Assembly: GCA_949317995.1 (NCBI GenBank)
Contig: OX439036.1
Coordinates: forward strand, 89,069,920-89,133,919
Source: Acholoe squamosa
Taxonomy: Eukaryota > Annelida > Polychaeta > Phyllodocida > Polynoidae
DNA length: 64,000 nucleotides
Reading direction: 5' to 3'
The first letter of the stretch is position 1. Each line of letters starts with the position of its first letter. A program made the position numbers and the translations under genes. Shown here piece after piece: positions 55,365 through 64,000 of this stretch. The notes beneath the pieces were generated by a model that made no database searches, had not been told where the DNA came from, and saw nothing but the letters and a program-made list of their open reading frames with translations.

Positions 55365-55927
55365 CCCTGTGGAGTGGGGACCTTCATGTGAGGGCATGAA
55401 GGAGCAGAATAACTTCATTGGGAGTCCACAAGGAGAAATCTCCTTCCATACTAACAGTGGGCATACCAGATTCGTAAAAGGCGACAAACTTGGGATTTCT
55501 TGTGTCTTGGGGTGAGCATGTGGGCAGCTGGTGTCCATATGCGTGGGCCTGGGCTTACATGCTTGTCTTTTGCCATGGGATTCCCCCTCAGTGAACCACG
55601 TCTGAGTGATCAAAGGCCATGGTTTGTCTGGCCCTGCCTATGGGACCAGGCAAATAAAAGAACACTTGCTATCCTTCGAAAAGAGTAGGGGAATGAAGCC
55701 CCGGTAGCGGTTTTCCCCCTCGACCCTCCTCATAGATTCAGTCATTCTACTCATAGATTCGGTCATTCATAGATTCGGTCACTGCTGTGTCGGGCAAGCA
55801 GCATATAAATACCTGTCCAAAAAGAAAAGAAAGGACTTAATGTCCGAGAAACCTTGAATGTCTGAGTTCCTCGATGGCCCCCGGACGTAAAACTAAACAA
55901 ACAAACAAACAAAAAAAAAAAAAAAAA
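55365..55927 (+). mobile_element. 563-bp poly(A)-ended retroposon
   Basis: Exact 14-bp target duplication GCGGTAAACAATCC (55351-55364 and 55928-55941). The 3' end is GACGTAAAACTAAACAAACA then a pure A-run, as left by LINE machinery. Direct CATAGATTC(A/G)GTCA repeats lie inside (55734-55786). No box A or B was clear, so it is a SINE of unknown head or a 5'-truncated LINE. It is about 220-320 bp upstream of the possible taf2 starts. Confidence 0.92.
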
Positions 55928-55941
55928 GCGGTAAACAATCC

Positions 55942-56157
55942 GTTCACTGCGCAGTCAACATGACGGCGAAAATTTCGCTCGATTCAATATGTTACATATA
56001 CATGTAAAATCATAGCAAATTAAAGGTAGGTGATAGAATATAATGTCTAGATTCATCCTCTATACACATTAAACTCCTATTGCTTTAGTTTTTTTAATAT
56101 CGAATTAAATTCTTTGATGTCAACTTGCTGTCATGTCGTCTCGTCTGAACTGTCAAC
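55942..56157 (+). promoter_or_regulatory. Putative taf2 proximal promoter / 5' UTR
   Basis: About 215 bp between the retroposon and the first in-frame ATG. It contains an NRF1-like half TGCGCA (55949) and ATGACGGCGA (YY1-like). No TATA box. Transcription start is unknown. Confidence 0.4.
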
Positions 56158-56251
56158 ATGGGTTCATTTAGCATGTATTATTTGAACTTCATTATCTGCT
56201 CGCGGCACCGTAAAATCATTCAACAATGTGATAACCATGGTATCATGCTTG
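56158..56251 (+). CDS. taf2: taf2 exon 1, start uncertain
   Basis: In-frame ATGs lie at 56158 (AACATGG, strong), 56173 and 56245. From 56158 there would be 31 extra residues ahead of MLAHQT; the TGA codon just upstream (frame stop) closes the frame there. Human TAF2 has about 17-20 residues before the THQ motif, so neither is excluded. Donor GTGAGT at 56252. Confidence 0.6.
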
Positions 56252-59200
56252 GTGAGTGGAGGATAGTATGTAAATTGTAGCATTGCCATTGGCCCATTGA
56301 TTCAGTGTCAGTGCATGTTCTATTGTTATTTGAAGTAGTCACTAGTGTTGTAGAAAACGTTTTCTCAATGCAGGCCAAAATGGATAGACTTGTATGACGT
56401 TGATGTTAGCAATGTGTTTTGATTTCAGCTCATCAGACGCTATGCATCACCGGCTTCAACTTTGAAAGGGCGTCCCTTGTGGTAAGCAGGCTTTGTTTTT
56501 AATCATCTTTGTGCTACTATAATTATCTGAATGGTAGGTGTTATACAACAGTAGCCACTGGTATATCAATTTTGTGAAATTCACAGACCCTTTGTATCAA
56601 ATATAAATGCCATGTCACATTTTGCGAAGGACACAAGAGTGTTGTATCAATATTTCTTTGATTATTTTGTGGTTCTAATTTCATCTTTTTTTTTCCACAG
56701 GGATACGTAGAGTTGCTGATACACCCCCTGCAGCCGGATCTCCGCCGGATTAAAATCAACAGCAAACAATGTCATATCCTTTTAAGATAAAACCAGAATC
56801 TGTCGTGTATAAAAACATTTTTTTCTTTTACATGTGTACAGATGTGTCACTGCCGGATACTAGTAGTTGACATTTTCTGCTAGGTACCGCACCCTAGTTG
56901 GCAGTTTTGTTTGCAAGCAGTCTATTTTCATTTAGATTTGTCGTCTGTAAGAAGAATAAACATCAAAAAGTTCCATCTTCCTCATAAGAAAAGGTCACTG
57001 AGATCATTTTGTAAGCTGCTCATAGTAGTGGTTTTGATTTGCTGGTTATCTTGAAGGGTATTTTTTGGTATTTTTTTATTGATTGCTGTAATGTCTGCAT
57101 GATTCCTTAATGGGAATTACGTATCTACCGTGTGGCTATCAACGAGGTGCTGGAAGCTACATTCGACTACAATGATCCGACCCTGGAGATCTGTCAGGGC
57201 GATACAAAGCAGTGAGTACCGGTACATATAGTCTTTAAAAACTATCTTTAAATTAGATTGAGCACATAAGCCTATCATCCAAGACAGTTTTTATCCAACC
57301 AGCGTACATATACATGTAATTCTATATATGTATGTGTCATGAAGAGTGGCAATTGGGAGCCTTACTCAATGGTACCTTCCACTTCTCCATCTGGTAAGAA
57401 TTTTATATACTTTATAGTTGCATAGCCTATAGATGAGTTGTGGTTTTGTTTCCTTATAATCTGTTCTTGTCTGTAGGAGAAACCTGGACCACTTTGAGAC
57501 ATGTCACTACACGGCCATGCAGGCTGTGGATGCTGACAATGGCAATGGGGAGGTGACTGTCCGCATCCCATCCGAGGCCTACCCGCTTGTTATGGGTAAG
57601 TTAGTGGTAATGTTGGCAGATCAATGCATTTCCCATAAGTGACAGAGAAATTGATTTTAGAAAAAAATTTGAGCCATGTATTTACAGTTACATTATAAAA
57701 AAGGGAAAATTCATACCGTTGTGTTTACTTCTCTCTTCAATGTTTTGAAACATACAATTATGAAAGTACATTAACCCTGCTTTTGTTTGTTTCATCTAAA
57801 TATTTGTGTGATACATTTCTAGCCTTCACCTTCTAGTGAATTAAAGTACTTTTATATAAATGCAGCTGCTTGAAATACCATTGAAATGGATACATTTTTT
57901 ATTGTTCCCTAGAAATGAAGCCATTTCGGATCTGCATCGAGTTCAGCCTTGAGAATCCACAGGGTGGTGTGAAGTTTGTCGTACCAGACATAGACGGCAC
58001 AATGCTGGAGCGGGCAGCCCACCTCTACACCTTTGGACATGAGAACTCCTCCAGGTGGGTTAGGCTTAACTAATTTACTCACTAATTAACGTTCTATTGT
58101 ACACATCTTTCCCCCCTTTCAATCTAGTCTTTTCCATTGTCCTTCAAGGTGATTTGTGAGGAGCATATTTAAAGCAAAACCGGAGGATGTGAATGGTGGA
58201 TATGCTCATAGAGAAATATTACATTGTATACACAGGATTTTTATAACGGTAGTCCAGTTTTGCGCTCATCATACCAACAATCCTTTTCTGTTGGTTCATA
58301 CTTAGATTGAAGACCTCTGGAGCCATTCGCCAATATCTAATACTACTGGTCGTAATAATCCATATATATATATATATTTCCATAGTACACTACAGAATTT
58401 ACCTACGGTTTTTGGTTCTTATGTGCACACAGTTTTAACTTGAAGGTTATATATTAAGGAGATGTACATGATTTAATCTGTCCCCTACAGGTTATGGTTC
58501 CCATGTATAGACAGTTACTCAGAAGTGTGCACATGGAAGCTGGAATACACGGTCGACATGTACATGACGGCAGTGTCATGTGGGGATCTCATCGAGACGG
58601 TCTATACGTCAGATCTCCGTAAGAAGACCTACCACTACTATCTCTCTATTCCCACTGCAGCACCCAATATAGCACTGGCTGTAGGGTAAGTTACAACAAG
58701 TGACTTCTTTTAATCATTCTTTTCCCTTTCATCCACACAACGTGTGTATAGATTGCATTACATTGTAGATTAGTTGTCAAGATACAAATCTAGACAGAGT
58801 GGCTCAAGTGATAGATGTGACCTCATATTCTGATACTGTCTCTCCATAGCCCATTTGACGTCTTCGTGGACCCACAAATGCATGAAGTGACCCATTTCTG
58901 CCTGCCGCACTTGCTGCCGATCCTCCGTCAGACGGTTACCTTTCTACATGAGGTGTTTGAGTTCTTTGAGGAGATGATGTCTATCCGCTACCCTTACTCT
59001 TGTTACAAACAGGTCTTTGTAGACCAGGCCTATGTGGACGCCTCCCCATATGCCACAATGACCATATTCAGGTAATCATCTGTGTGATATTTCTCAATTG
59101 TAGATAGAATCAGATAGGTCTATTATGTACTTATTACCAGGTTATATAGTTGGTGGGCTTCCCTAGCCCACTTAAAAGGGTCTATTTCTCCTCTTTCCTA

Positions 59201-61326
59201 TCCCCTCGGATGTGTTGGTGCACATATGCATGGGCACCGACACATTCCTCTGTGAAATTCTGTAATGTAGTCTTCTCGTCATGAATATAACCTTAGCTGT
59301 TGAAATGGCATTAAACATCTATTACTTACCCACTCACTATATAGTAGACAATTCTTTTTTAAACTGCCACTGTACATCTTAGATTATTGAGTTTGACCAG
59401 AGATATTCGACATATGTGTCTAGCATTTGCATCTAACTTGCCTATCATTTGGAAAAATTTTCAGCACCAACTTGCTACACCATAAGAAGATAATAGACCA
59501 GGTACCGGACTCGCGTCAGATCATGGCGCATGCCATCGCGCAGCAGTTCTTTGGCTGCTTCATCTCCATGAATTCTTGGTAAGTATCAAAAGCAGAAAGA
59601 ACTGAATTTCATTACAATTAACAGTCTCCAGGACTTAGGCTCTATGATATGCCACCCCTGTTACAGAAAAAAAAATATCATTAAATGTTCAGGTTGTATA
59701 TGTTTAGATTGTTTTCTCATGCGTCTAAAATTCACATTCTAACAATATCATGCATATCACAAGTCTTCCATCAAAACTGAAAGTGTATGTTCAAAATAAC
59801 AGGTCTATAAGATGGCACCCTGCTGTTTGAATTTCCTGGTGAATTCTATTTTTGTTTGCACCAGGTGTGACGCATGGTTACCGAAGGGTATCTCCGCCTA
59901 CCTGTCAGCACTCTACAAGAAAAAGGCATTTGGAAATAATGCCTACAGGCACTTCATAGCCGAGGTAATGCACCTTACTTAACCATTTCTGATAGATATT
60001 TTGAGTCAACATGAGCTTCATCATACTTATAGTTCCGGGCCTAGTTCTGACATACTACCGTGATGGAGAATCAAAGTGTACTATCATCATGCATACAATA
60101 CCTCAAACTCTCCATGTCATGTTTCCAGGAACTGCGAGTGGTACAGAAGTATGAGAGTGAGATAGGCGGTATCGTGCTGGACCCCGCTGTGTCTAAGGAG
60201 AACAGTATGTACTTCTCACCCAAACACTCATTCACCGTCTCCCCAAAGTATGCTGAAGCACATGAAAAGAAGGCCCACCTTATCATGCGCATGTTGGAGA
60301 TACGCATCGGACGGGAACTGCTACTTCAGGCATTCAACAAACTGTTATCGCTGGCTCAGAACGCAGCACAGCAGAAATTTACATCCAACTCATGGTGCCA
60401 CATGCTACTCTCAACCAGCTCTGTAAGCTCAATAGTTACATCAGTCATTGTTTTAACACAGGGTGATTAGGGTTTGAAGGACTTGCTTTGGGATGGAGGG
60501 GCGGAGAACTACAACAGTGGTCCTAGGGGAAGCCAGAAACTATAGGCCTCAGGCTCATACAAAAAGGACAGCCCTTATCTACTTCATAACACTTGAATAT
60601 ATTTTAGAATTCCAATTTAGTATCTAATTTCCAAATATCAAATCTCCTCACAATCCAGTCAGTCATGTAGAAAATTTAAGATAGTAATCATATACAGATA
60701 TTTGATTATCATGAGATCAATGTGAAGCTATTTTATTGATTGATTTTAATGCTTCATTTATTACTAGGATATTTTTGGTTTTATCATTTTTAGTTCTTGA
60801 AGGGTCTGTCTACAGTCACCGGAAAGGACGTAAAGACGTTTCTAGAACAATGGGCGTATCCTTTTCTATCTGTATTGCACAAAAAGAGAACATAGGTTCC
60901 TATAACCAACTCAGAAAACTCATATTGTTGAGGCAATTGATCTGTGATCACCATTATGGTATTCATTTTCTAAATGCCGTTTTGGTGGAAAAGCAACTCG
61001 TCAGTGCTGTTTTGATGCATGATCATGATGCCTACCCTTTGTGAGTATCAATTACATAGGGTCAGGATATGAATGCATTGGCTCCTAGTGATTAGACATC
61101 TCATTGTAAGTCACATATATGATCATGACCAATTGTTAAAAACTTAATGGTTCCCAGTCACCAGAGCGGCTGTGCATACTTTGTGGGCAGCTTTGAGTTT
61201 AACAGAAAGCGTAACGTTGTGGAATTAGAGCTGAAACAGGACTACACGGCCAAGGGTGCACTCAAATATGTGGTACGTTACAATATGTCTTATGTCTTGG
61301 GTATGCTCAAACTATATAGATGCCAT

Positions 61327-61395
<69 letters not shown>

Positions 61396-64000
61396 ATCTG
61401 AAAAGAAAAAGAAAGATATGTACTTTTTGATAAGTTTTGGGTTATAAAATGCTCCTAAAGTGGCAGTGTCATGGTAGAAGAACAATATGTGGTCAGGTGT
61501 ATTCGACCCCCTCTGACCACCACCACCCAATACCTCAGAATTCATATGATATATGGCATTAATCCTATCGTATAACACCATTAATATCATGCATATGTAT
61601 GTGAATGTGTTAATGTTGCAGGGCCCCCTGACGGTAACAATTCAGGAGCTGGACGGCACATTCACACACAACTTCAAAATCGAGGAGAATAAAACAAAAT
61701 TTGAGATCACGTGTCACTCAAAGAGCAGAAGGTACTTCAAGAAAATATATTGATAAAAGATAGATGTCACTTTTTCAACTAAGATTTAGTAAGAAGTTTC
61801 CTATCAACTGATGTTAATTTGAACAAGATCTTAAATTTATTGTCGGCTAGGGGATTGTATGTCTTCAGGATTTGACAACGACATACATGTACTGCATATC
61901 ACCTGCTGCTATGGTAATAGTACTCAAGTCAGGCGCCTTTGTAATGAACAGTTTCTCCATGTAGATGATAAACCAGGTGATCTTCACCTGTTGTTCTGAA
62001 ATGTACTGCATACTTTTATGACATTTTCATTTGTCACGGAGACCTTAAGATTGACAGGAATTCAACTCTGAATCACTGGAAATGATGGCCAAGGGTTAAA
62101 GCAGAATTCTTCAACAAAGGAAAAGTTAGGCCCGCATAACGTGATCATGAAAGTAATAGTCCCAACTTATTTTTGGTGGCATGGCCTTTAAAGCTGTCAA
62201 TATATAAGTAACATTAAGTAAGGTTTTGGATCTTTTAAGGGGTACAGCGTATATGATACAAAGGTAGGTGTAGGTCAAGTAGTTTGTCCTGCTGCCAGGA
62301 TTTCTGTTGGGTTTACTGCAGTTTATTCTGATGGACTTGCTGCTGTTTAAAAGTTCAACAGAATTATTTTGCGGGCATGCATAGATTATAAGCATGAATA
62401 TAGAAGTTCACCTCGTTCCTTATCAAACAAAACAGAATCTTTGATTCAGCGAAAGGACAGCACGTCTGTTATCTCTGCTATCACTATGTGCAGTCTTTGA
62501 AGGACCACGTGAATAAACACCTTGGTGACGGTAACTAGCAACCCATAACCAAAAGTAAATCATTTTCAAGGTATGGTAGAACATAGAAAGGATGTACATC
62601 ATTCTTGCTGTCAAAACCCTACATAGCTACATCTATGCCATTAGGCACTTTTGAGTGTGCTACATGTACTGAAAGGTGTTTAACCATTATTACAGGAACA
62701 AGAAGAAGAAGATCCCACTATGTACAGGAGAAGAGGTGGATATGGACCTTAGCGCCATGGAGTAAGTATAGTAATTTTGTATCGCCCTTATTGCTCATTT
62801 GCCTGACCCCTAGTAACCTACTACCGGTAGATAGGGACCGCCATTACTAGAACATGTACCTGGCGAGGGAAGCACTAATAACGCTCCTTTCATCAGAAAA
62901 GGTACATGATATCTCCAACACCCGTTTAGAATCTATATGTATTCGAGATGTAGAAAAGATTCAAATTATTGATTCCTCTACCAATGTCATCTTTGAGTTT
63001 TTAAAAGACGTGCTTTTGATCCCTCTATCACACAGTCCTGACTCCCCGGTGCTGTGGCTGCGTGTGGACCCAGAGATCACATTAATGCGACGCGTGTTCC
63101 TCCAACAACCTGACTACATGTGGCAGTACATGTTAAAGTATGAGCGGGATGTCATTGCTCAGAACGAGGCGATCAGGGCGCTGGAACGCTACCCGACTGC
63201 CGCTACGAGGATGGCCCTTACTGACACAATAGAAAACGATCACTGCTTCTACCAGATAAGAATGGAGTCTGCTGACTGTTTGGCTAAGGTATTTGTATAT
63301 ATACAATAACTGTATCTATAAAAAATAATATAATAACATTATAAATAATATAAGATCATATTGTGGATTTTATACTTTGATGTTTGGTTGTTTCCATTAT
63401 ATGACATTTAAAAGGCTTATAAAAGTGCTTAGCTGGTGATTCAGACCAGTAATCTAACATCTGTACGGTCTACTTTTTCCCCATTTCCATAGGTGGCCAA
63501 TGCTATGGTGGGGTCATGGGCAGGGCCGCCCGCAATGATGACCATATTCAGAAAGATGTTCGGATCTCACTCCTGTCCAGAGATCGTTCGGCAGAACAAC
63601 TTCACTAACTTCCAGCACTACTATCTACAGAAGGTATGGAAACATTTCTATGAGTAGGGCAATTAGATTGGATCCACCAAAGGAAGGGATCAAACGAGAC
63701 ATGGCCAATACTACTGGCGCTGTAAAACCTTGATCACATCCTGATCTTATTTTGGGATTTTTTCACTAAAATCGGCTTGCTCATTTCCTTATGAAAAATG
63801 AATAGAGAAAATAAATCTGTACAAAATAGGCCCCTATTTCAAAATTGGTGTCCTTGTCCTTCAGACTATCCCGGTGGCTATGGCGTGCCTGCGGACCTTC
63901 CACAATATCTGTCCTCCCGAGGTGCTGCGCTTCCTGTTGGATTTGTTTAAGTACAATGATAATAGCCGAAACAAGTGGTCGGACAATTACTACCGTGCTA
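56158..64000 (+). CDS. taf2: Transcription initiation factor TFIID subunit 2 (partial, runs off right edge)
   Basis: TAF2 is a structural TFIID subunit that helps bind the Initiator; it resembles M1 aminopeptidases but is not catalytic. Coding exons: 56245-56251, 56429-56481, 56701-56773, 57121-57211, 57477-57595, 57913-58054, 58491-58685, 58850-59071, 59465-59578, 59865-59964, 60129-60422, 60794-60855, 61158-61272, 61622-61731, 62696-62761, 63036-63288, 63493-63633, 63865-64000. Frames join exactly, about 764 residues of roughly 1200. Signatures: [11 protein letters not shown]-like [42 protein letters not shown] (the HExxH zinc site is lost), [41 protein letters not shown]. The start may be ATG 56245 or in-frame 56158 (better context). 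Introns 3 and 12 look U12-type. Confidence 0.95.
56429..56481 (+). CDS. taf2: taf2 exon 2
   Basis: [18 protein letters not shown], homologous to THQVVCINNINFQRKSVV of TAF2. Acceptor TTTCAG; donor GTAAGC. Confidence 0.9.
56701..56773 (+). CDS. taf2: taf2 exon 3
   Basis: [24 protein letters not shown]; ends one base into an Arg codon before the U12-type donor ATATCCTTTT. Confidence 0.93.
56774..57120 (+). other. taf2: U12-type AT-AC intron in taf2
   Basis: Starts ATATCCTTTT, the U12 5' splice-site consensus, and ends AC with no AG nearby. A branch-site match TTCCTTAAT lies at 57103-57111, about 10 bases before the end. Joining here restores the Arg-Ile-Tyr-Arg frame. Confidence 0.93.
57121..57211 (+). 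CDS. taf2: taf2 exon 4
   Basis: [30 protein letters not shown]; the first two bases complete Arg across the AT-AC intron. Donor GTGAGT. Confidence 0.95.
57477..57595 (+). CDS. taf2: taf2 exon 5
   Basis: [20 protein letters not shown], then [19 protein letters not shown]. Human TAF2 has RNLNYFSNAYAAAVSAVDPD here. Confidence 0.95.
57913..58054 (+). CDS. taf2: taf2 exon 6
   Basis: [20 protein letters not shown] and [20 protein letters not shown], matching the LDQPKGGLHFVVPS segment of TAF2. Confidence 0.95.
58491..58685 (+). CDS. taf2: taf2 exon 7
   Basis: [20 protein letters not shown], then [20 protein letters not shown]. Close match to TAF2 [20 protein letters not shown]. Confidence 0.95.
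58850..59071 (+). CDS. taf2: taf2 exon 8
   Basis: [40 protein letters not shown] and [17 protein letters not shown]. The last part is where M1 peptidases have GAMEN; that motif is not conserved. Confidence 0.95.
59151..59337 (+). mobile_element. SINE in taf2 intron 8
   Basis: Exact 8-bp duplication TATATAGT (59143-59150, 59338-59345). Same 187-bp length, same head and (ACTC)-like tail as 15773-15959, opposite orientation in the window. It is in sense relative to taf2. Confidence 0.9.
59465..59578 (+). CDS. taf2: taf2 exon 9
   Basis: [20 protein letters not shown], then [18 protein letters not shown]. The zinc-site HExxH of M1 peptidases is replaced by HAIAQ, in keeping with TAF2 having no catalysis. 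Confidence 0.95.
59865..59964 (+). CDS. taf2: taf2 exon 10
   Basis: [20 protein letters not shown], then [13 protein letters not shown]. Human TAF2 SDEWVLKGISGYIYGLWMKK aligns. Confidence 0.95.
60129..60422 (+). CDS. taf2: taf2 exon 11
   Basis: [40 protein letters not shown] and [20 protein letters not shown]. Phase 0 at both ends; donor GTAAGC. Confidence 0.95.
60794..60855 (+). CDS. taf2: taf2 exon 12
   Basis: [20 protein letters not shown], then a split Ala. Ends at a U12-like donor GTATCCTTTT. Confidence 0.93.
60856..61157 (+). other. taf2: U12-type GT-AG intron in taf2
   Basis: Starts GTATCCTTTT and ends TTCCCAG. Branch-site-like CTTAAT (61143-61148) lies about 10 bases before the acceptor. 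Frame is kept across it. Confidence 0.85.
61158..61272 (+). CDS. taf2: taf2 exon 13
   Basis: [20 protein letters not shown], then [18 protein letters not shown]. Human has YGSFAFNRKRNVLELEIKQD. Acceptor TTCCCAG. Confidence 0.93.
61328..61394. repeat. (TA)n microsatellite in taf2 intron 13
   Basis: Pure TA repeats for about 65 bp, unrelated in position to those in arfgap1. Confidence 0.95.
61622..61731 (+). CDS. taf2: taf2 exon 14
   Basis: [20 protein letters not shown], then [17 protein letters not shown], matching TAF2 GPLKVTVQELDGSFNHTLQI. Confidence 0.95.
62696..62761 (+). CDS. taf2: taf2 exon 15
   Basis: [21 protein letters not shown]. Human TAF2 has [20 protein letters not shown]. Confidence 0.95.
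63036..63288 (+). CDS. taf2: taf2 exon 16
   Basis: [40 protein letters not shown] and LALTDTIEN-type text ([18 protein letters not shown]). Starts the HEAT-like C-terminal part. Confidence 0.95.
63493..63633 (+). CDS. taf2: taf2 exon 17
   Basis: [20 protein letters not shown], then [20 protein letters not shown]. Phase 0. Confidence 0.95.
63865..64000 (+). CDS. taf2: taf2 exon 18, cut by the window end
   Basis: [20 protein letters not shown] and [20 protein letters not shown]. The window ends in frame one base into a codon. Confidence 0.95.

Noticed and set aside
61147-61590. Further IYIYIY frames in taf2 intron 13
   Set aside because: Microsatellite; the true exon ends at 61272.

Overview
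The window is metazoan genomic DNA: spliced genes with GT-AG introns, U12-type introns, a nuclear tRNA gene, and dense DNA transposons, SINEs, LINE, Penelope-like and Ty3/gypsy remains. The mixture suits a marine invertebrate such as a lancelet or a lophotrochozoan, but nothing here fixes the species.

Two conserved protein-coding genes anchor the region. On the minus strand, arfgap1 (the Golgi/COPI Arf1 GTPase-activating protein) starts at 51045 and is traced through seven coding exons to 28818. Its first intron is about 17.7 kb (33290-50985). That intron holds a Penelope-like fragment (34500-35330), a decayed Ty3/gypsy element (about 36040-40259), a three-copy tandem repeat, an unassigned transposase-like gene with its own spliced exon (42833-46635), a 1.3 kb nuclear-receptor-half-site-like tandem array (46985-48305) and a LINE 3' fragment (48715-49929). 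The exons for the arfgap1 C-terminus were not found. On the plus strand, taf2 (TFIID subunit 2) runs from about 56158 or 56245 off the right edge, with 18 coding exons and two introns carrying clear U12-type signals, one of them AT-AC. A short plus-strand exon at 51407 lies head to head with arfgap1.

The left 28 kb has no protein-coding gene I can support. It holds a tRNA-Glu(CTC) gene (918-989, minus) and a layered set of repeats: three copies of a 1.3 kb CCCCGGACCA-ended transposon with an internal tRNA-like block (4863-6180, 13919-15208 inverted, 15430-16964), a modular SINE family with exact target-site duplications, a 38-bp satellite (20250-21028), an 80-bp GC-rich array with tRNA-like units (21240-21830), foldback hairpins, and a TA-flanked MITE family (ends CCGTAATCTCCCGCGTATAA) that recurs across the whole window.

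Nested insertions give a partial history: a SINE inside transposon copy B, a long-palindrome MITE inside a TA-flanked MITE at 53.7-54.9 kb, a MITE inside a repeat whose empty relative is at 7.7 kb, and an insertion in the half-site array. The most interesting unexplained items are the transposase-like gene at 42.8-46.6 kb, the tRNA-bearing DNA transposon, and the hairpins that share one apical sequence but not their stems.
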